Assembly (NCBI GenBank): GCA_016946835.1
Contig: JACVTC010000221.1
Location: forward strand, 62,001 to 126,000
Direction: 5' to 3'
Length of the DNA: 64,000 nucleotides
From: Neocallimastix lanati (nom. inval.)
Lineage: Eukaryota > Neocallimastigomycota > Neocallimastigomycetes > Neocallimastigales > Neocallimastigaceae
In this document: piece after piece, positions 21,749 through 33,860 of the stretch
Layout: each line of letters begins with the position of its first letter
Position numbering within the stretch: the first letter of the stretch is position 1
Made by a program: the position numbers and the translations under genes
The notes under the pieces: generated by a model
The model's input: only the letters and a program-made list of their open reading frames with translations
What the model was told of the DNA's origin: nothing
Database searches by the model: none

Positions 21749-22540
21749 ATAATTTATTTTTTTGATTTTTTTTATGTAATATTTCAAAAAAAAAAATAAA
21801 TAATAAAAATTAAATGGCATATTATTAACCCAACATCTATTATTTTAAAAATATAATAATATTTTCTTTTTATTACAATAATTTTTTTTATATTATTTTT
21901 ATTTATATTACTTTTTTTAATATTATTTTTTTTAATATTATTTTCTATTAATTCTTTTATGGATTAAATTACATTGAAATTTAATTTTTTTAAAATGGAC
22001 CAAACCCTTTTATTTTTTTTTTTTTATAATAAAAATTGAATTTAAAATGAAATTGTCAATAATAAAATATTTTTTAATTTCAATTGGTCTATTAATAAAA
22101 CTTCATTTTTAAATCCATTAATATTAATAACAAAAAACTTAATAAGTAATAGAATTTCTTGTTTTTTATTTTTATTTATATATTATAATTTATACAATAT
22201 TTAATAAAAATATTATGAAAGACATTCTTGGCAAAAGGGAATTATTTAGAAAAATATCGTTTTCTATCATCTCTAATTAAATTGTATATTTATATTATAT
22301 TTAGGACACTTAATTTTACTAAATAAGAAAATATTTATTTATATTATAATTTTTATTTATTAAAAATATATTTTATTTTCAAACATTATTTTAGAATTAT
22401 TCATTAAAACAATAAATTATTTAAAAAAAACATGTTAATTCGTGTCAAAATTTATTATTAACTTCTCTCTTTTTAAAATGACTATTTTTCATAAATTTAA
22501 TTATAGTATTTAAATTTATATTTTCACTCTTCATCAACGA
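21749..22540. repeat. Duplicated tRNA-Gly flank, then gene-free A/T-rich DNA
   Basis: The part to about 22020 matches 1145-1460. The remainder shows no gene, only scattered LTR-like fragments. Confidence 0.6.
21757..21763 (+). terminator. Pol III terminator of second tRNA-Gly
   Basis: Seven T residues lie 8 bp after the tRNA 3' end. Confidence 0.75.
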
Positions 22541-23052
22541 TGATACGTGATATTTATTAAACATCAATATCAATATTTATTTTATTTTATATGGACGTTA
22601 ACAGTAGGGAATAATTGACAAAATAATATATTCTAATATAATATAGAATAATATACACAATAATAATATTCACTCTTTAATATTTATTTTATTAATTTTA
22701 TTTATTTATTTTCATTCATCAATAAAAATACTTTATTTATTATTCATCAATATAAAATATTTATTAACTAGTTAAAATATAAAATTATTCAATAAAATAT
22801 AATTAATTACTAAAATCTCTAATATTATTAATGTAAAACTAAATATAAAACTACACTAAACTATACTAATAAACATGTTTATGGGTTAAATTATTAATAA
22901 AACTAAATTAATATTAATAAAAGAACCATTCTTTAAACTATTATTATTAACTAACTATAGATATTATTACTAAATTATTATTAACCAATAAGATTTCATT
23001 AAATAATTTCTAACCTAATTTTCACTAAATTGTGGTATTTATGGTGGTACCA
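22541..23052. mobile_element. Solo LTR, family K
   Basis: It starts TGATACGTGATATTTATT and ends GGTGGTACCA. It matches 27132-28434 (which has a nested LTR) and, inverted, 49801-50296. Confidence 0.75.
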
Positions 23053-23057
23053 AAAAT

Positions 23058-23362
23058 TGATACAATATGAGTAATAAAGTATAAATTTCTAATTTTTTTT
23101 ATTTTAATGGGGTCGATATATACAGAATTTATAAAATAATTTATTTCAACTCAAAGTTAATGATCAATAATTTACACAAATAACAAATTTAATTATTTAT
23201 TTTTTAGTCTTATATTTATTTATTTATTTTATTTATATAAAAATTATTAAAATTATAGATTTATTATTATATTCCTCTGAATATAATAATTATTAATATT
23301 CTTAACAATTTAATTTATATTAATATCTTTTATTAACAAATTTTATTTTTAGGGTGGTGCCA
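23058..23362. mobile_element. Short degenerate solo LTR
   Basis: It runs TGATACAATATGAG to AGGGTGGTGCCA. The terminus resembles the LTR end at 5718. Confidence 0.5.
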
Positions 23363-23371
23363 CAATATTAT

Positions 23372-24206
23372 TGTTATGGTTCGGGTTTTATTAGAAATTT
23401 TATTAATTATTTATTTTTAATATTTTTCTGTCTACATTTTAATTATTGAAAAACTTCACTTATTTATATTTTTTGAAAAAAATAAATATGTAAAGCCTTT
23501 CTACATTTTATTATCATATTTAAAAAAATAATTTACTATTACTAATTACTTCAAATTTTATATTAAATTAAATTAACTAATTCATAATTATTTTATTTTA
23601 ATAAATTTTGTTTATATAATTTTATATTATTTTTCATATACTAAAACTAAATTATTTAATATATACGAAAAGAAACAAACAAAATTTAAAAAGATTTTAC
23701 AGAAAAATAAAGTTATTATAATCAAGACTATTAATATAATATTCTTATATTTTATATAAAATAAATTTAAAAACTATAATATATTTAATATTTATTATTA
23801 ATCAATTAAGATTTGATTTTATTTGTGGGGAATAAAAATATTAAATAATCAATTTAAAAATAAAATAAAATAGTAAAAAGAATACAATTTTAATATTGAT
23901 ACAATATAATAAAAATATAATAATATATTTGAAAATAAAAATAAAATATTAATATTGATAATAAACACTTTAATTAAATAATAAAAATTTAAGGTTATAT
24001 TATAGATATTGATATTAATAATACAAATATAGAATTATTGATAATATTTTAGAAACTTTTAATAAAAATATAAAAAAAAATTATATTTATAAAATATTTT
24101 ATTATAGAAAATATAGTAAAGTAATATTAAGTAAAGAACAATATAATGGATTCTAAAGTAAGTTGAAATTCTAATTAATAATCCATTATATATTTGTTCT
24201 TTACCA
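23372..24206. mobile_element. Degenerate LTR
   Basis: It starts TGTTATGGTTCGGG, like the LTRs at 28439 and 30142, and ends TTCTTTACCA. It is A/T-rich with no gene. Confidence 0.5.
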
Positions 24207-24210
24207 CAAA

Positions 24211-24840
24211 TGATACAGAACATTTAAAATATCTCATTTCGAGTTATTTAGTTGGTCGTTTCTCTAAGAAATTATGACACTATAATATATATTCAAATAA
24301 ATATAAGAAAATAATTTATAATAATAATAATGTTTTATAATAATACTTTATTTTTTATTTATTTTTATAATTTTATTTTTTTTATATATAAAAATATTTA
24401 TTATTACATTTTTATAATTTTATATAATTGTTAAAATAATTATTTAATTATATATTTTTTATTAAACATATCTCTTAAACTATTAATTTCCTAATAATTT
24501 TATTTAATAATACATTTTCATAATTAAATAATATATAACTATCAATATTTAAAAATATATTTCCTAAATAATATATAACTATCAATATTTAAAAATATAT
24601 TTCCTAAATAAAATATAATTATCAATCTTTATAATATAATTCTTAAAACTATATAATTCTCAAAATAATATTTAAAATATAACATAAAACTTAAAAAGAA
24701 TTAACCATACTTTTAAAAATAATTATTGGAATAACTATATATATAAATTATTTTAATTATTATAACCAATAATATTTATACAATATATGTCTAACCTAAA
24801 TTTCCTACCTAAATCTTATTTTTATAGTTGTACCGTATCA
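24211..24840. mobile_element. Solo LTR, family B (630 bp)
   Basis: It starts TGATACAGAACATTTAAAAT and ends GTACCGTATCA. It is an older relative of the LTRs at 18020 and 21003. The flanks CAAA and CAAT suggest a decayed 4-bp duplication. Confidence 0.8.
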
Positions 24841-24843
24841 CAA

Positions 24844-25560
24844 TGTAAGAAACATAGATTTAATTTACAAATTTAATCTATTTTTCTTATTTAATTAAAT
24901 TAAAGCATATTTATAATAATTAATAATTATTAAATTAAATAATTTATATTTATTTGTAAATTAGAAAATATGTATTTTTGTTATTGTACATTTTATTTTT
25001 AATGTTGTAATTTAATTTAAATTTATTTTTAATTTATTATTTTATAAACTTTAAATAATTTTTAATTTAATTTAGGAAATCGGTTAATTAAGTTTTTTCC
25101 GATTTAACATCGGTTTTTCTTAATTAATACGATGGTTAATAGATTAGATATTAACCGAAGTTATTCAGGTTATTCTACCAATCTTTTCCTGAATAATCAT
25201 TTGTTAAGATTAGAAACCAATTTTATATTTAACTTTATTTATTATTAAAATTTAATTTAATAAAGTATAAAAGGACTCTGAATTTCCTAATTTTTGGAAA
25301 TTAAGAGTTATTATTATTATACTATATGTACTAGTTATATATAAATAATAATAATAATTAAAAACAAAATAAAACTAATCTTATTTTTAAAAATCTTGTG
25401 TACTATTATTATAATTAGTAATATGGTTATAATAATAAACTCAAAAGCTAAGTTTATTTTTTATTTTTAATTCATTCATAATTTGGTATTAAGTATTTTA
25501 ATTAATAAAATATTAATAAATAATTTAGTTAGAATAAAATAATTTAACTAGATTATTACA
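24844..25560. mobile_element. Solo LTR of the self-priming class, plus-strand sense
   Basis: It runs TGTAAGAAACATAG to GATTATTACA. It carries AAGAGTTATTATTAT near 25303 and a U3 block with paired GGTTAATA/TATTAACC and AATCTT/AAGATT. Confidence 0.7.
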
Positions 25561-25564
25561 CATA

Positions 25565-27125
25565 TATAATAATTCTATTAAGAACTAACTCAAAACAGAA
25601 TTATTAACTACAACTTAACGACTAATTCATTAAGTTGAAAAAATAGAAAATAAAATAAAATAAATCTTTTACCTATAGAGTTTATTATAAAATTAATTAT
25701 AATAATAACACGAAAAGCAAAAGAAGAAATATTTGTATAAATTTGATTTTAAAAATATGTTTTTTGAATAAAATACTTTATTAATTTATTAAAGTTAAAA
25801 ATATAAAATTGTTACTATTATAATTATGTTTTTTATAATAATAACTCTTGATTTCTTAAAGGGAAATCAAGAGCCTTATTTATATTTTTTTTTAGAAATA
25901 AGGTTAAATAAAAAAAGGTTTTCTAAACTTAAAAAATATCTTATCTAGAAAAAGATTAGAAGAAAAAAATATATTAAGTAAAACCAAATATATTATTTTA
26001 TATTTGGATAAAACCTTAAAATAACGATTTTCTAAATTTTAATTTAGATCATCAAATATAAGGAAAAATAATAACCGGAATGATCTAAATTAATCTATTT
26101 TTCTAAATATCATTTTTTAAAATCTAATCTAAACTTATTAACATAAAACTATCCTTAAACTAAAATGCAGAATTATAAAAAATACAGAAACTTATTAATT
26201 GTTCTTTTAAATGTACAATGTAAAAAATAAATAAAATTAATGTTTACATTAACTTGATAATTAAATGAATAACTAAATAAAATTAATAATATTAATAAGT
26301 GTACATATAACAAATATTTAAATAAAATTTCTAATATTATTTAAGTGTATAAATAATTACAATTATAATAAATTTGATAATAATATCTCAATGTATGAAT
26401 TAATTATAATTTAAATAAATTTATAATTATTATCAATAATTATAAATCAAGAGTTCTATTTATATTTTTTCAAAAAATCAATCGGTTAAATAAATTTAAT
26501 TTCTAATCTTAACTAAATAGATTTATTTAGGAGAAGATTAGAAGAAAAACCTAAATAGTTTTTCGATCAATATTCTAATCATATTGATCATCGTATAATT
26601 AAAGAAAACCTATTTGTTAGGAAAATCAATAATTACCGATTTTCTAATTAATTATTAAAATATTAAATATTGATAGGATAGGAATTAATAAAAAAAGATT
26701 TTTTTTTTATTTAAAAAATAAAGATTAAATAATATGATAGATACATTTATAGTTTATAATACATTATAAAATACATAATTCATTTTAATTAAAATAATTA
26801 ATATTTTTATAGTAAAATATTAAATACAAATTTACAAAATCTTTTGTAAAAATTCTATTTAAATGAATAATAAGTAAATAAATTTTATATTATTTATATA
26901 ATGTATAAATTATAATATGTAAATAAATTTAGATCAATATATGAAAATATAACTATTAAATAAATTTATAAGTTAAAATCAATGAATATATTAATTATTA
27001 TTTAAATAAATATATTTTTTAAAAAAATAATTATTATTTTATAAATAATTATAAATTATTAATGATTTTTCATTAATTATAAGAAATACTAATTATTCAT
27101 TATTGAATAATTATGATTTCTTACA
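25565..27125. mobile_element. Composite of two self-priming-class LTRs
   Basis: It begins like the family (AATAATTCTATTAAGAACTA) and ends GATTTCTTACA. It is about twice the usual length and has two U3 blocks, near 25940 and 26500. It is probably a recombined or overlapping pair. Confidence 0.6.
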
Positions 27126-27131
27126 ACACAA

Positions 27132-28434
27132 TGATACGTGATATTTATTAAACATCAATATCAATATTTATTTTATTTTATATGGAAGTTGTAAAGATAT
27201 TTTTATATCTTTAATAAATTTATGTAATTCATTATTACATTAATTTATGTATGAAATTTTTGCCACGAAATCTTGAATAAAATTATGTAATTTACATTAA
27301 TTTATGAATTGAAACATATTTTAATAAATTTATGTAAACGAAAAATCATACATCAAATTTACGTACATGAATTAAATACTTAAATTAATAATTGAAATTT
27401 AAAATTATAAATTAGAACTTAAATTATTTAAATTTATATTTATTAAATATGAAATTAAATAATTTAGTCACAAAAAATTCGCCAAATCTGTTATTGTTAA
27501 ATTTTTATTTATTTAAATAGTATAGTTTGATATTATTAATAGTTTTTAGTTTAATTTTAAATTAGTTAAAATATTTAAATAGTTATAATAAAAAATAGTT
27601 AATTAGAAAATTATACTATAATTAGTTTTAGTTTAAATATTTTATTATTTTATAAAATTAATTATTATTAATATTTAAATTGAATTTATGTAAATTAAAT
27701 TAATTTAATATATTAGAATATAATTAAGAAAAAATATAAATATTGTAAATTTTCTTTAATTGAAAGAATGTAATTGTTATTTTTTATAATTTGATAGTTC
27801 ATAACATAATAAGAACTATTTAATAAAAGATTTTTTCATAAACCAATTATTTTTAATAAAAAGAATTTATTTAATATAGTGTTTTTGTATTATTATAATC
27901 TGTTTTAACATAAAACACTTTATAGACGTTAACAGTAGGGAATAATTGACAAAATAATATATTTTAATATAATATAGAATAATATACACAATAATAATAT
28001 TCACTCTTTAATATTTATTTTATTTACTTTATTTATTTATTATCATTCATCAATAAAAATACATCATCAATATAAAATATTTATTAACTAGTTAAAATAT
28101 AATTAAATCATTCAATAAAATATAATTAATTACTAATATCTCTCATATTATTAATGTAAACTAAATATAAAACTATACTAAACTACACTAATAAACATGT
28201 TTATGGGTTAAATTCTTAATAAAACTAATTTAATATTAATAAAAGAACCATTCCTTAAACTATTATTATTTACTAACTATATATATTATTACTAAATTAT
28301 TATTAACCAATAAGATTTCACTAAATAATTTCTAACCTAATTTTCACTAAATTATTATTAACCAATAAGATTTCACTAAATAATTTCTAACCTAATTTTC
28401 ACTAAATTATGGTATTTATGGTTGTACCGTATCA
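27132..28434. mobile_element. Solo LTR, family K, with a nested LTR
   Basis: It starts TGATACGTGATATTTATT and ends GTACCGTATCA. The flanks are ACAA and ACGA. A 735-bp LTR at 27190-27924 splits it. Confidence 0.8.
27190..27924. mobile_element. Solo LTR nested in family K
   Basis: It runs TGTAAAGATATT to ACACTTTATA. The flanks GAAGT and GACGT differ by one base. It is not closely related to the other LTRs read here. Confidence 0.65.
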
Positions 28435-28438
28435 ACGA

Positions 28439-28744
28439 TGTTAAGGTTATGAGAAATTAAATAAAAACAATAATAAATACAAAGATTTTATTTTATTTAT
28501 TTTATTTTATTTATTTATTTAATTCTTTATTTTATAATTAATTGATGATTTTTAAAAATTGGTAGCAAAATTTACAACTATTTATACTTTTTTTTCAAGG
28601 CATAAAAGTTGTTCTTGCCACTGAATTACTTTTTATTTTTTTTTTTTATAAAAACTATTAAATTTAAATTAATTTTTATAATCAATTATATAAAATTTAA
28701 TTATAACAATATAAATAAAATACATTTATAATATTAATAAAACA

Positions 28745-28775
<31 letters not shown>

Positions 28776-29258
28776 CTAAAATATTACTAATAAGAATTTA
28801 TTTAATTGGCTATAATTATTATTACAATCTGTTAAAATATTCAAATAAAAATAAAATTACTATTCTAATATAAAGGTTTTTAATAAAATAAAATATTTGT
28901 CAATATAAAATAAAACATTTCTATGTAAAATTTTATAATAAAAGTTAAAATATAATATATAAATTTTTAATTATCAATATATTAAAATATTATTAATACA
29001 AATTTTCATTATTAATATAAAAATAAAAAAGATAAGCTTTATTATTAATATTGCTAATATAAGTTTTAAATATATAAAAATATTACTATTAATATAAGAT
29101 TTAATATAAAAATATAATGTTTAATATAATTTTTGATTTAATTTTTGATCTTTGAATTTAAAAATTTATTAAAGTACAAAAATAATAATATACATATAAT
29201 GTATTAGAAATGAATCGTAGATTTAATTAAGAATGCATTATTTGGTACATTCTTATCA
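28439..29258. mobile_element. Solo LTR, family I (820 bp)
   Basis: It runs TGTTAAGGTTATGAG to ACATTCTTATCA. ACGA lies to the left (28435-28438). On the right, ACG is followed, once the LTR at 29262-30135 is set aside, by A. This is an exact 4-bp duplication. Confidence 0.75.
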
Positions 29259-29261
29259 ACG

Positions 29262-30135
29262 TGTAATAATTCTATTAAGAACTAACTCAAAACAGAATTA
29301 TTAACAACAACTTAACGACTAATTCATTAAGGTGAGAAAATAGAAAATAAATAAAATAAATCTTTTACCTATAGAGTTTATTATAAAATTAATTATAATA
29401 ATAACACGAAAAGCAAAAGAAGAATTATTCGTTTAAATTTGATTTTAAAAATATGTTTTTTGAATAAAATATTTTATTAATTTATTAAAGTTAAAAATAT
29501 AAAATTGTTACTATTATAACTATGTTTTTATAATAATAACTCTTGATTTCTCAAAGAAAACTCAAGAGCCTTATTTATACTTTTTTTATGAAAAAATGTT
29601 AAATAAGAAAGGGTTTTCTAATCTTAACAAATCTCTTATCTAGGAAAAGATTAGATAGAAAAACCTAGATAAGTTTTCGATCGATATTCTATCCATATCG
29701 ATCATCGCATTAATTAAGTAAAACCGATTACTTCTAAAAGTAATTGGGAAAAATCATAATTAACCGATTTTTCAATCTAATCTAATGATCGAAAATAAAA
29801 GAATAAAATAATAAAAGATATTTCGATCAATTAATTTATTCTTATATAAAAAATATAAAATTAAATAGTTAATAAAATACAGAATACATTATAAAATACA
29901 GAATACATTATTAAATACAGAATACAATACAATACAGAATACATTAGTTACAGTAGAGAAATTAATATATTGTAAATATATTATTTAAAATTAATTAAAT
30001 AAATTTTGTTGAATTAATGAATATTTAAAAATAAATTTAATGAATAAGTATTATATGTAATTAAATAAAGTTATAGTTATAATATTAACTAAGAAAATAT
30101 AATTATTTGTTAGCAAATAATTATAGATTCTTACA
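29262..30135. mobile_element. Solo LTR of the self-priming class (874 bp)
   Basis: It runs TGTAATAATTC to TAGATTCTTACA and has CAACG on both sides (29257-29261, 30136-30140). It contains the ATAATAACTCTT primer, TATA and U3 structured block in minus-strand sense. Confidence 0.9.
29617..29750 (-). promoter_or_regulatory. U3 pseudoknot and hairpins (reference copy)
   Basis: Helix 1 is 29635-29644/29664-29673 (CTTATCTAGG/CCTAGATAAG). Helix 2 is 29617-29625/29647-29655 (TCTAATCTT/AAGATTAGA), interleaved with helix 1. A hairpin GATCGATAT/ATATCGATC lies at 29679-29687/29695-29703. A further hairpin built on ATTACTT/AAGTAAT follows near 29727-29747. The block lies upstream of the TATA box in element sense, hence in the 3' untranslated end of the RNA. 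Confidence 0.75.
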
Positions 30136-30141
30136 CAACGA

Positions 30142-31059
30142 TATTGAGGTTCGGGACAGATTAATAATAAATATAGAAATAAACACTAAAATAAAAAAAA
30201 TTAAAAATTAAAATATATCTTTTTTAAAGTATTTTTTTATTTATTTAATAAAAATTATTCAATTAAAAACTAAAAATAATTTAATTTCTTCAATAAGATT
30301 ATATTTTTCCAAGATTATTTTTCTCAAATACAATTTTCTCATCTATTTATATTTTTTTTTTATCGTTAGAAATGGTCAAGCCATTTCTTTAGAATATTTT
30401 AGAGTTACATGTTTAAATTGTATTTAAATTATAAATTCATAATCTATACTATTATAATAAATAATTATTATATATTATTAAATTCTAAACTATTTATTAT
30501 TAATTGTAGTGATAATATATTTTAAAAATAATTTTATTACTTTTACAGAACTATTAGTAATAGAGTATTATTTAATTTTATACTATTTTTAAATAAAAGT
30601 ATTTTAGATTATTATCTATTATTAATCTTATTATAAATAGGGTGTATTTTGGAAGGAAGTATTACTAATTTTAATGACAAGGATCATGGATTTAAGACAA
30701 ATATTTTTAAATCATTATTAATTATATTAATTTTTATTAATAATAAATAATCTGTATTAGTAATATTTGTAAAATAAAATTTTCTTTAATAATAAAATAT
30801 TGATAGAATAAATCATATTAATAAAACTAGATATTAATAATAATATTGATATTAATAATATAGTATTAATTTTAATAATAAAGTATTGATATTGATAAAG
30901 AATTTATATTAATAATAATAAATTTAATATTAGTAATATTTGGCAGTAATAGAACATAAGAAAGTTCTCCAAGTAAGGAAATAAATAATTTAATTTTAGT
31001 GGTTAAGTTATTTTTATGAAAAATAATAAAATTAACATTATTTGTTCATTCCTTAACAA
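30142..31059. mobile_element. Degenerate solo LTR
   Basis: It runs TATTGAGGTTCGGG to ATTCCTTAACA. ACGA lies on the left. The right flank is ACG followed by A after the two nested LTRs, so the 4-bp duplication is intact. It is related to 23372-24206. Confidence 0.65.
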
Positions 31060-31062
31060 CGT

Positions 31063-31911
31063 GTAAAGAATTATAATTATTTTTCAAAATAATTATAATT
31101 CTTTATTAAATAATTAATATTTAAAGTTTATTATTTTATAAAATTTTATGAATAATTTTATTAACTATGTCACATAGTAATTATTAATTAATGTTATTGT
31201 TTTAAAATTTATTTACATTAAATTAAATTATCAATAATTAATATATTAAATTATAATAATGTATTATTGTATTAAAATAATGATAAATTCTATTTATTTC
31301 ATTAATTAAGAAAAATTAATTATATGAAAATGATAATTTTATTTAATCAAGAAATAATTAAATTATATTATTTCTTGGATTTTTAATTAAGAAAATTAAA
31401 ATAATTAATTATTTAATTATACTTGTGATTAAATATTAATAAAATTAATATATAATTAGTTAATAAGTTTTCTCCCTTATTCGGGTTTTCTTATTAACTA
31501 AAGATTGATGTAATTAAACACCAATCGAGATCTATCTAGTTTTTTCTTCTAATCTTTTTCTAGATAGAGATAATTTTCCAAGATTAGAAATCAAATTAAT
31601 ATAAATAGGACTCTTGATTCTTTTAAAAAAAATCAAGAGTTATTATTATAAGAAATTATAATAATTAACACAAATATTTTAAAATTACTTTTAATAAAAA
31701 ATTTTTATAATAAATAATTTCTAAAATACTCTTGACCTACTTTTAGTGTTGTTTATTATAATCTTATAATAAACTCTAAGTTTAAAATTTTCGTTTTCAA
31801 AATTTTACATTATATTTTTTAATTTTATCTCATTTAATAATATATTTTATTATTAATTGTAGAAAGAATTAATTATTAATATAATTAAATATTTTTAATT
31901 AATTCTTTACA
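31063..31911. mobile_element. Solo LTR of the self-priming class, plus-strand sense (849 bp)
   Basis: It runs TGTAAAGAATTA to AATTCTTTACA with CAACG on both sides (31058-31062, 31912-31916). It contains AATCAAGAGTTATTATTATAA. Confidence 0.88.
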
Positions 31912-31916
31912 CAACG

Positions 31917-32709
31917 TGTAATAATTTCATTATAATATTTATTATAACAAAATTATTAACTACAACCTGATATTAACATCAAGTTGAGAAAATAAGAAAA
32001 CAATTAGAGAAATAAAGAAAATTTTAACTTATCTTGACAAAGAAGAGTTTATTATAAACAAATATAATAAACAACACAAAATAAAAGAACACTTATTGAA
32101 AATGTTGTAGATTTTATTGATTATTATTATATATTTATTTAATATTTGTTATATAATAATAATTCTTGATTTCTCAAAAATTTAGAGAAATCAATAGCTA
32201 TTTATACGAAAAATTAAATAATAAAAATTTATATAAAATAATAATTTAAAAGGTTTTCTAATCTTAACAATTATCTTATCTAGAAAAAGATTAGAAGAAA
32301 AAACTAGATAAGTTCTTTAAGGAAAAACCAATTTATTATTATAATAAATTAAAAAAAACCTTAAAGTCCGATAAAATTAATTTATATTTTAATAAGAAAA
32401 TAAAAAACTTTAAAATCCGAATAAGTTAATTCAAATTTTAATTAAAAATAATAATTAAATAATTAATTTATTACTATAGAAATTAATAAAATTTAGAATT
32501 AATTAAATAAATTAAATAAAATAATTGTATACTAAATAAATTTAAAGAAAATTTTTTAATTAAATTAAAACTATAATTAAATGTACAAATACATATTAAC
32601 TTGATAAATAATTACTAATTTAATGAATGAACGTATAAATTATGTAATAGATAAATAATCAAATAAAGAAATTATAATTATTTAACAAATAATTATAGTT
32701 TCTTACACG
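31917..32709. mobile_element. Solo LTR of the self-priming class (793 bp)
   Basis: It runs TGTAATAATTTCATT to TTTCTTACA. The flanks are CAACG and CGACG. It carries a U3 block with TCTAATCTT/AAGATTAGA and CTTATCTAG/CTAGATAAG. Confidence 0.85.
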
Positions 32710-32716
32710 ACGAATG

Positions 32717-33086
32717 GTACGATGTAAATGAATTTTAAAAATTTATATCTAATTATATTAATATTCACAATAATAAGTAATTAACACTAAAGTGGTAAAT
32801 TAGAACTAAATATGTAAATTTTATTTTATTATTTATTTATTTATTTATTTTTAAATTTTTATTTTTAAACAATTGAGATCACAATTTAGATCAATTGCAA
32901 TTCAATTTATTTTTACATTTAATAAAATAGTTATTTAGAAAAGAGAGAGTCTTAATAATTTTTAATTTTTGCATTTTATATATAAATTACAATTTAATCT
33001 ATCTTTTTATGGATTAATTCGATTTCCTATTTTTTATTGTAAATTTAATTTTATTTAATTTTAATTTTTCACTTGGTCTCGTACCA
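32717..33086. mobile_element. Short solo LTR, TGGTAC...GTACCA (370 bp)
   Basis: It starts TGGTACGATG and ends CTCGTACCA. The flanking bases again contain ACGA or ACG. Confidence 0.65.
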
Positions 33087-33132
33087 ACGTGTAAGAATCT
33101 ATAATTATTTGCTAACTGTAACGTGTATTAAA

Positions 33133-33598
33133 TGATACGATATTTTATTTATGTATCTAAATTAATATTTATTTATGGGCAATGACAATAAGGAATTATG
33201 ACAAAATAATATATTCTAATATTAAATAGAAATAACACATACAATAATACAAAATAAAGTAATAAATATATCTTTTTAATGTACTCTTTATTTATTATTA
33301 ATTATTAATTATTACATCAATTATTATTATTACTCTCTTACATAAATATTATAATTAATTATCTCAAATATACATAATATCTCTTTTTAACTATACTAAA
33401 ATAAAATATAAAAATAGCTATTTATGTGAATTAATTTATCATAAGTATATACTTATAAATAAAAGAATTCTCCGTTTAATAATTATTATTCTAAAATTAT
33501 ATATATTATTCTAAAATTATTATTGACCAATAATATTTAAGTATTTCTTTAACCTAAAGAATCTACCTAAATACCATTTTTATAGTGGTCACGTATCA
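33133..33598 (-). repeat. 3' LTR of the family G element (466 bp)
   Basis: It runs TGATACGATATTT to GGTCACGTATCA. AGACGCCCCCACTT follows on the interior side (the complement of the polypurine tract). Confidence 0.92.
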
Positions 33599-33617
33599 AG
33601 ACGCCCCCACTTAAATT

Positions 33618-33638
33618 AGACTTCGTCCCCTGAAGTCT
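33618..33638 (-). other. Conserved hairpin beside the 3' LTR (family G copy)
   Basis: The stem AGACTTC/GAAGTCT encloses the loop GTCCCCT. It is the same element as at 10205 and 18700, with one loop change. Confidence 0.7.
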
Positions 33639-33693
33639 CTATAACCATATAATAAAATTTTTTTTTTTTTTTGTTATTAAAATTTATTATTGG

Positions 33694-33724
<31 letters not shown>

Positions 33725-33860
33725 AAAAAATTAAATTTTTGAATTAATGATTATTATAATTTTTGAAATTCGAAATCTTGAAATTTCGAATTAATTTAAT
33801 TTAAATTATTGTTATATATATAATTATTTATTTATTAATACTTCATCATAATTAAATTAT

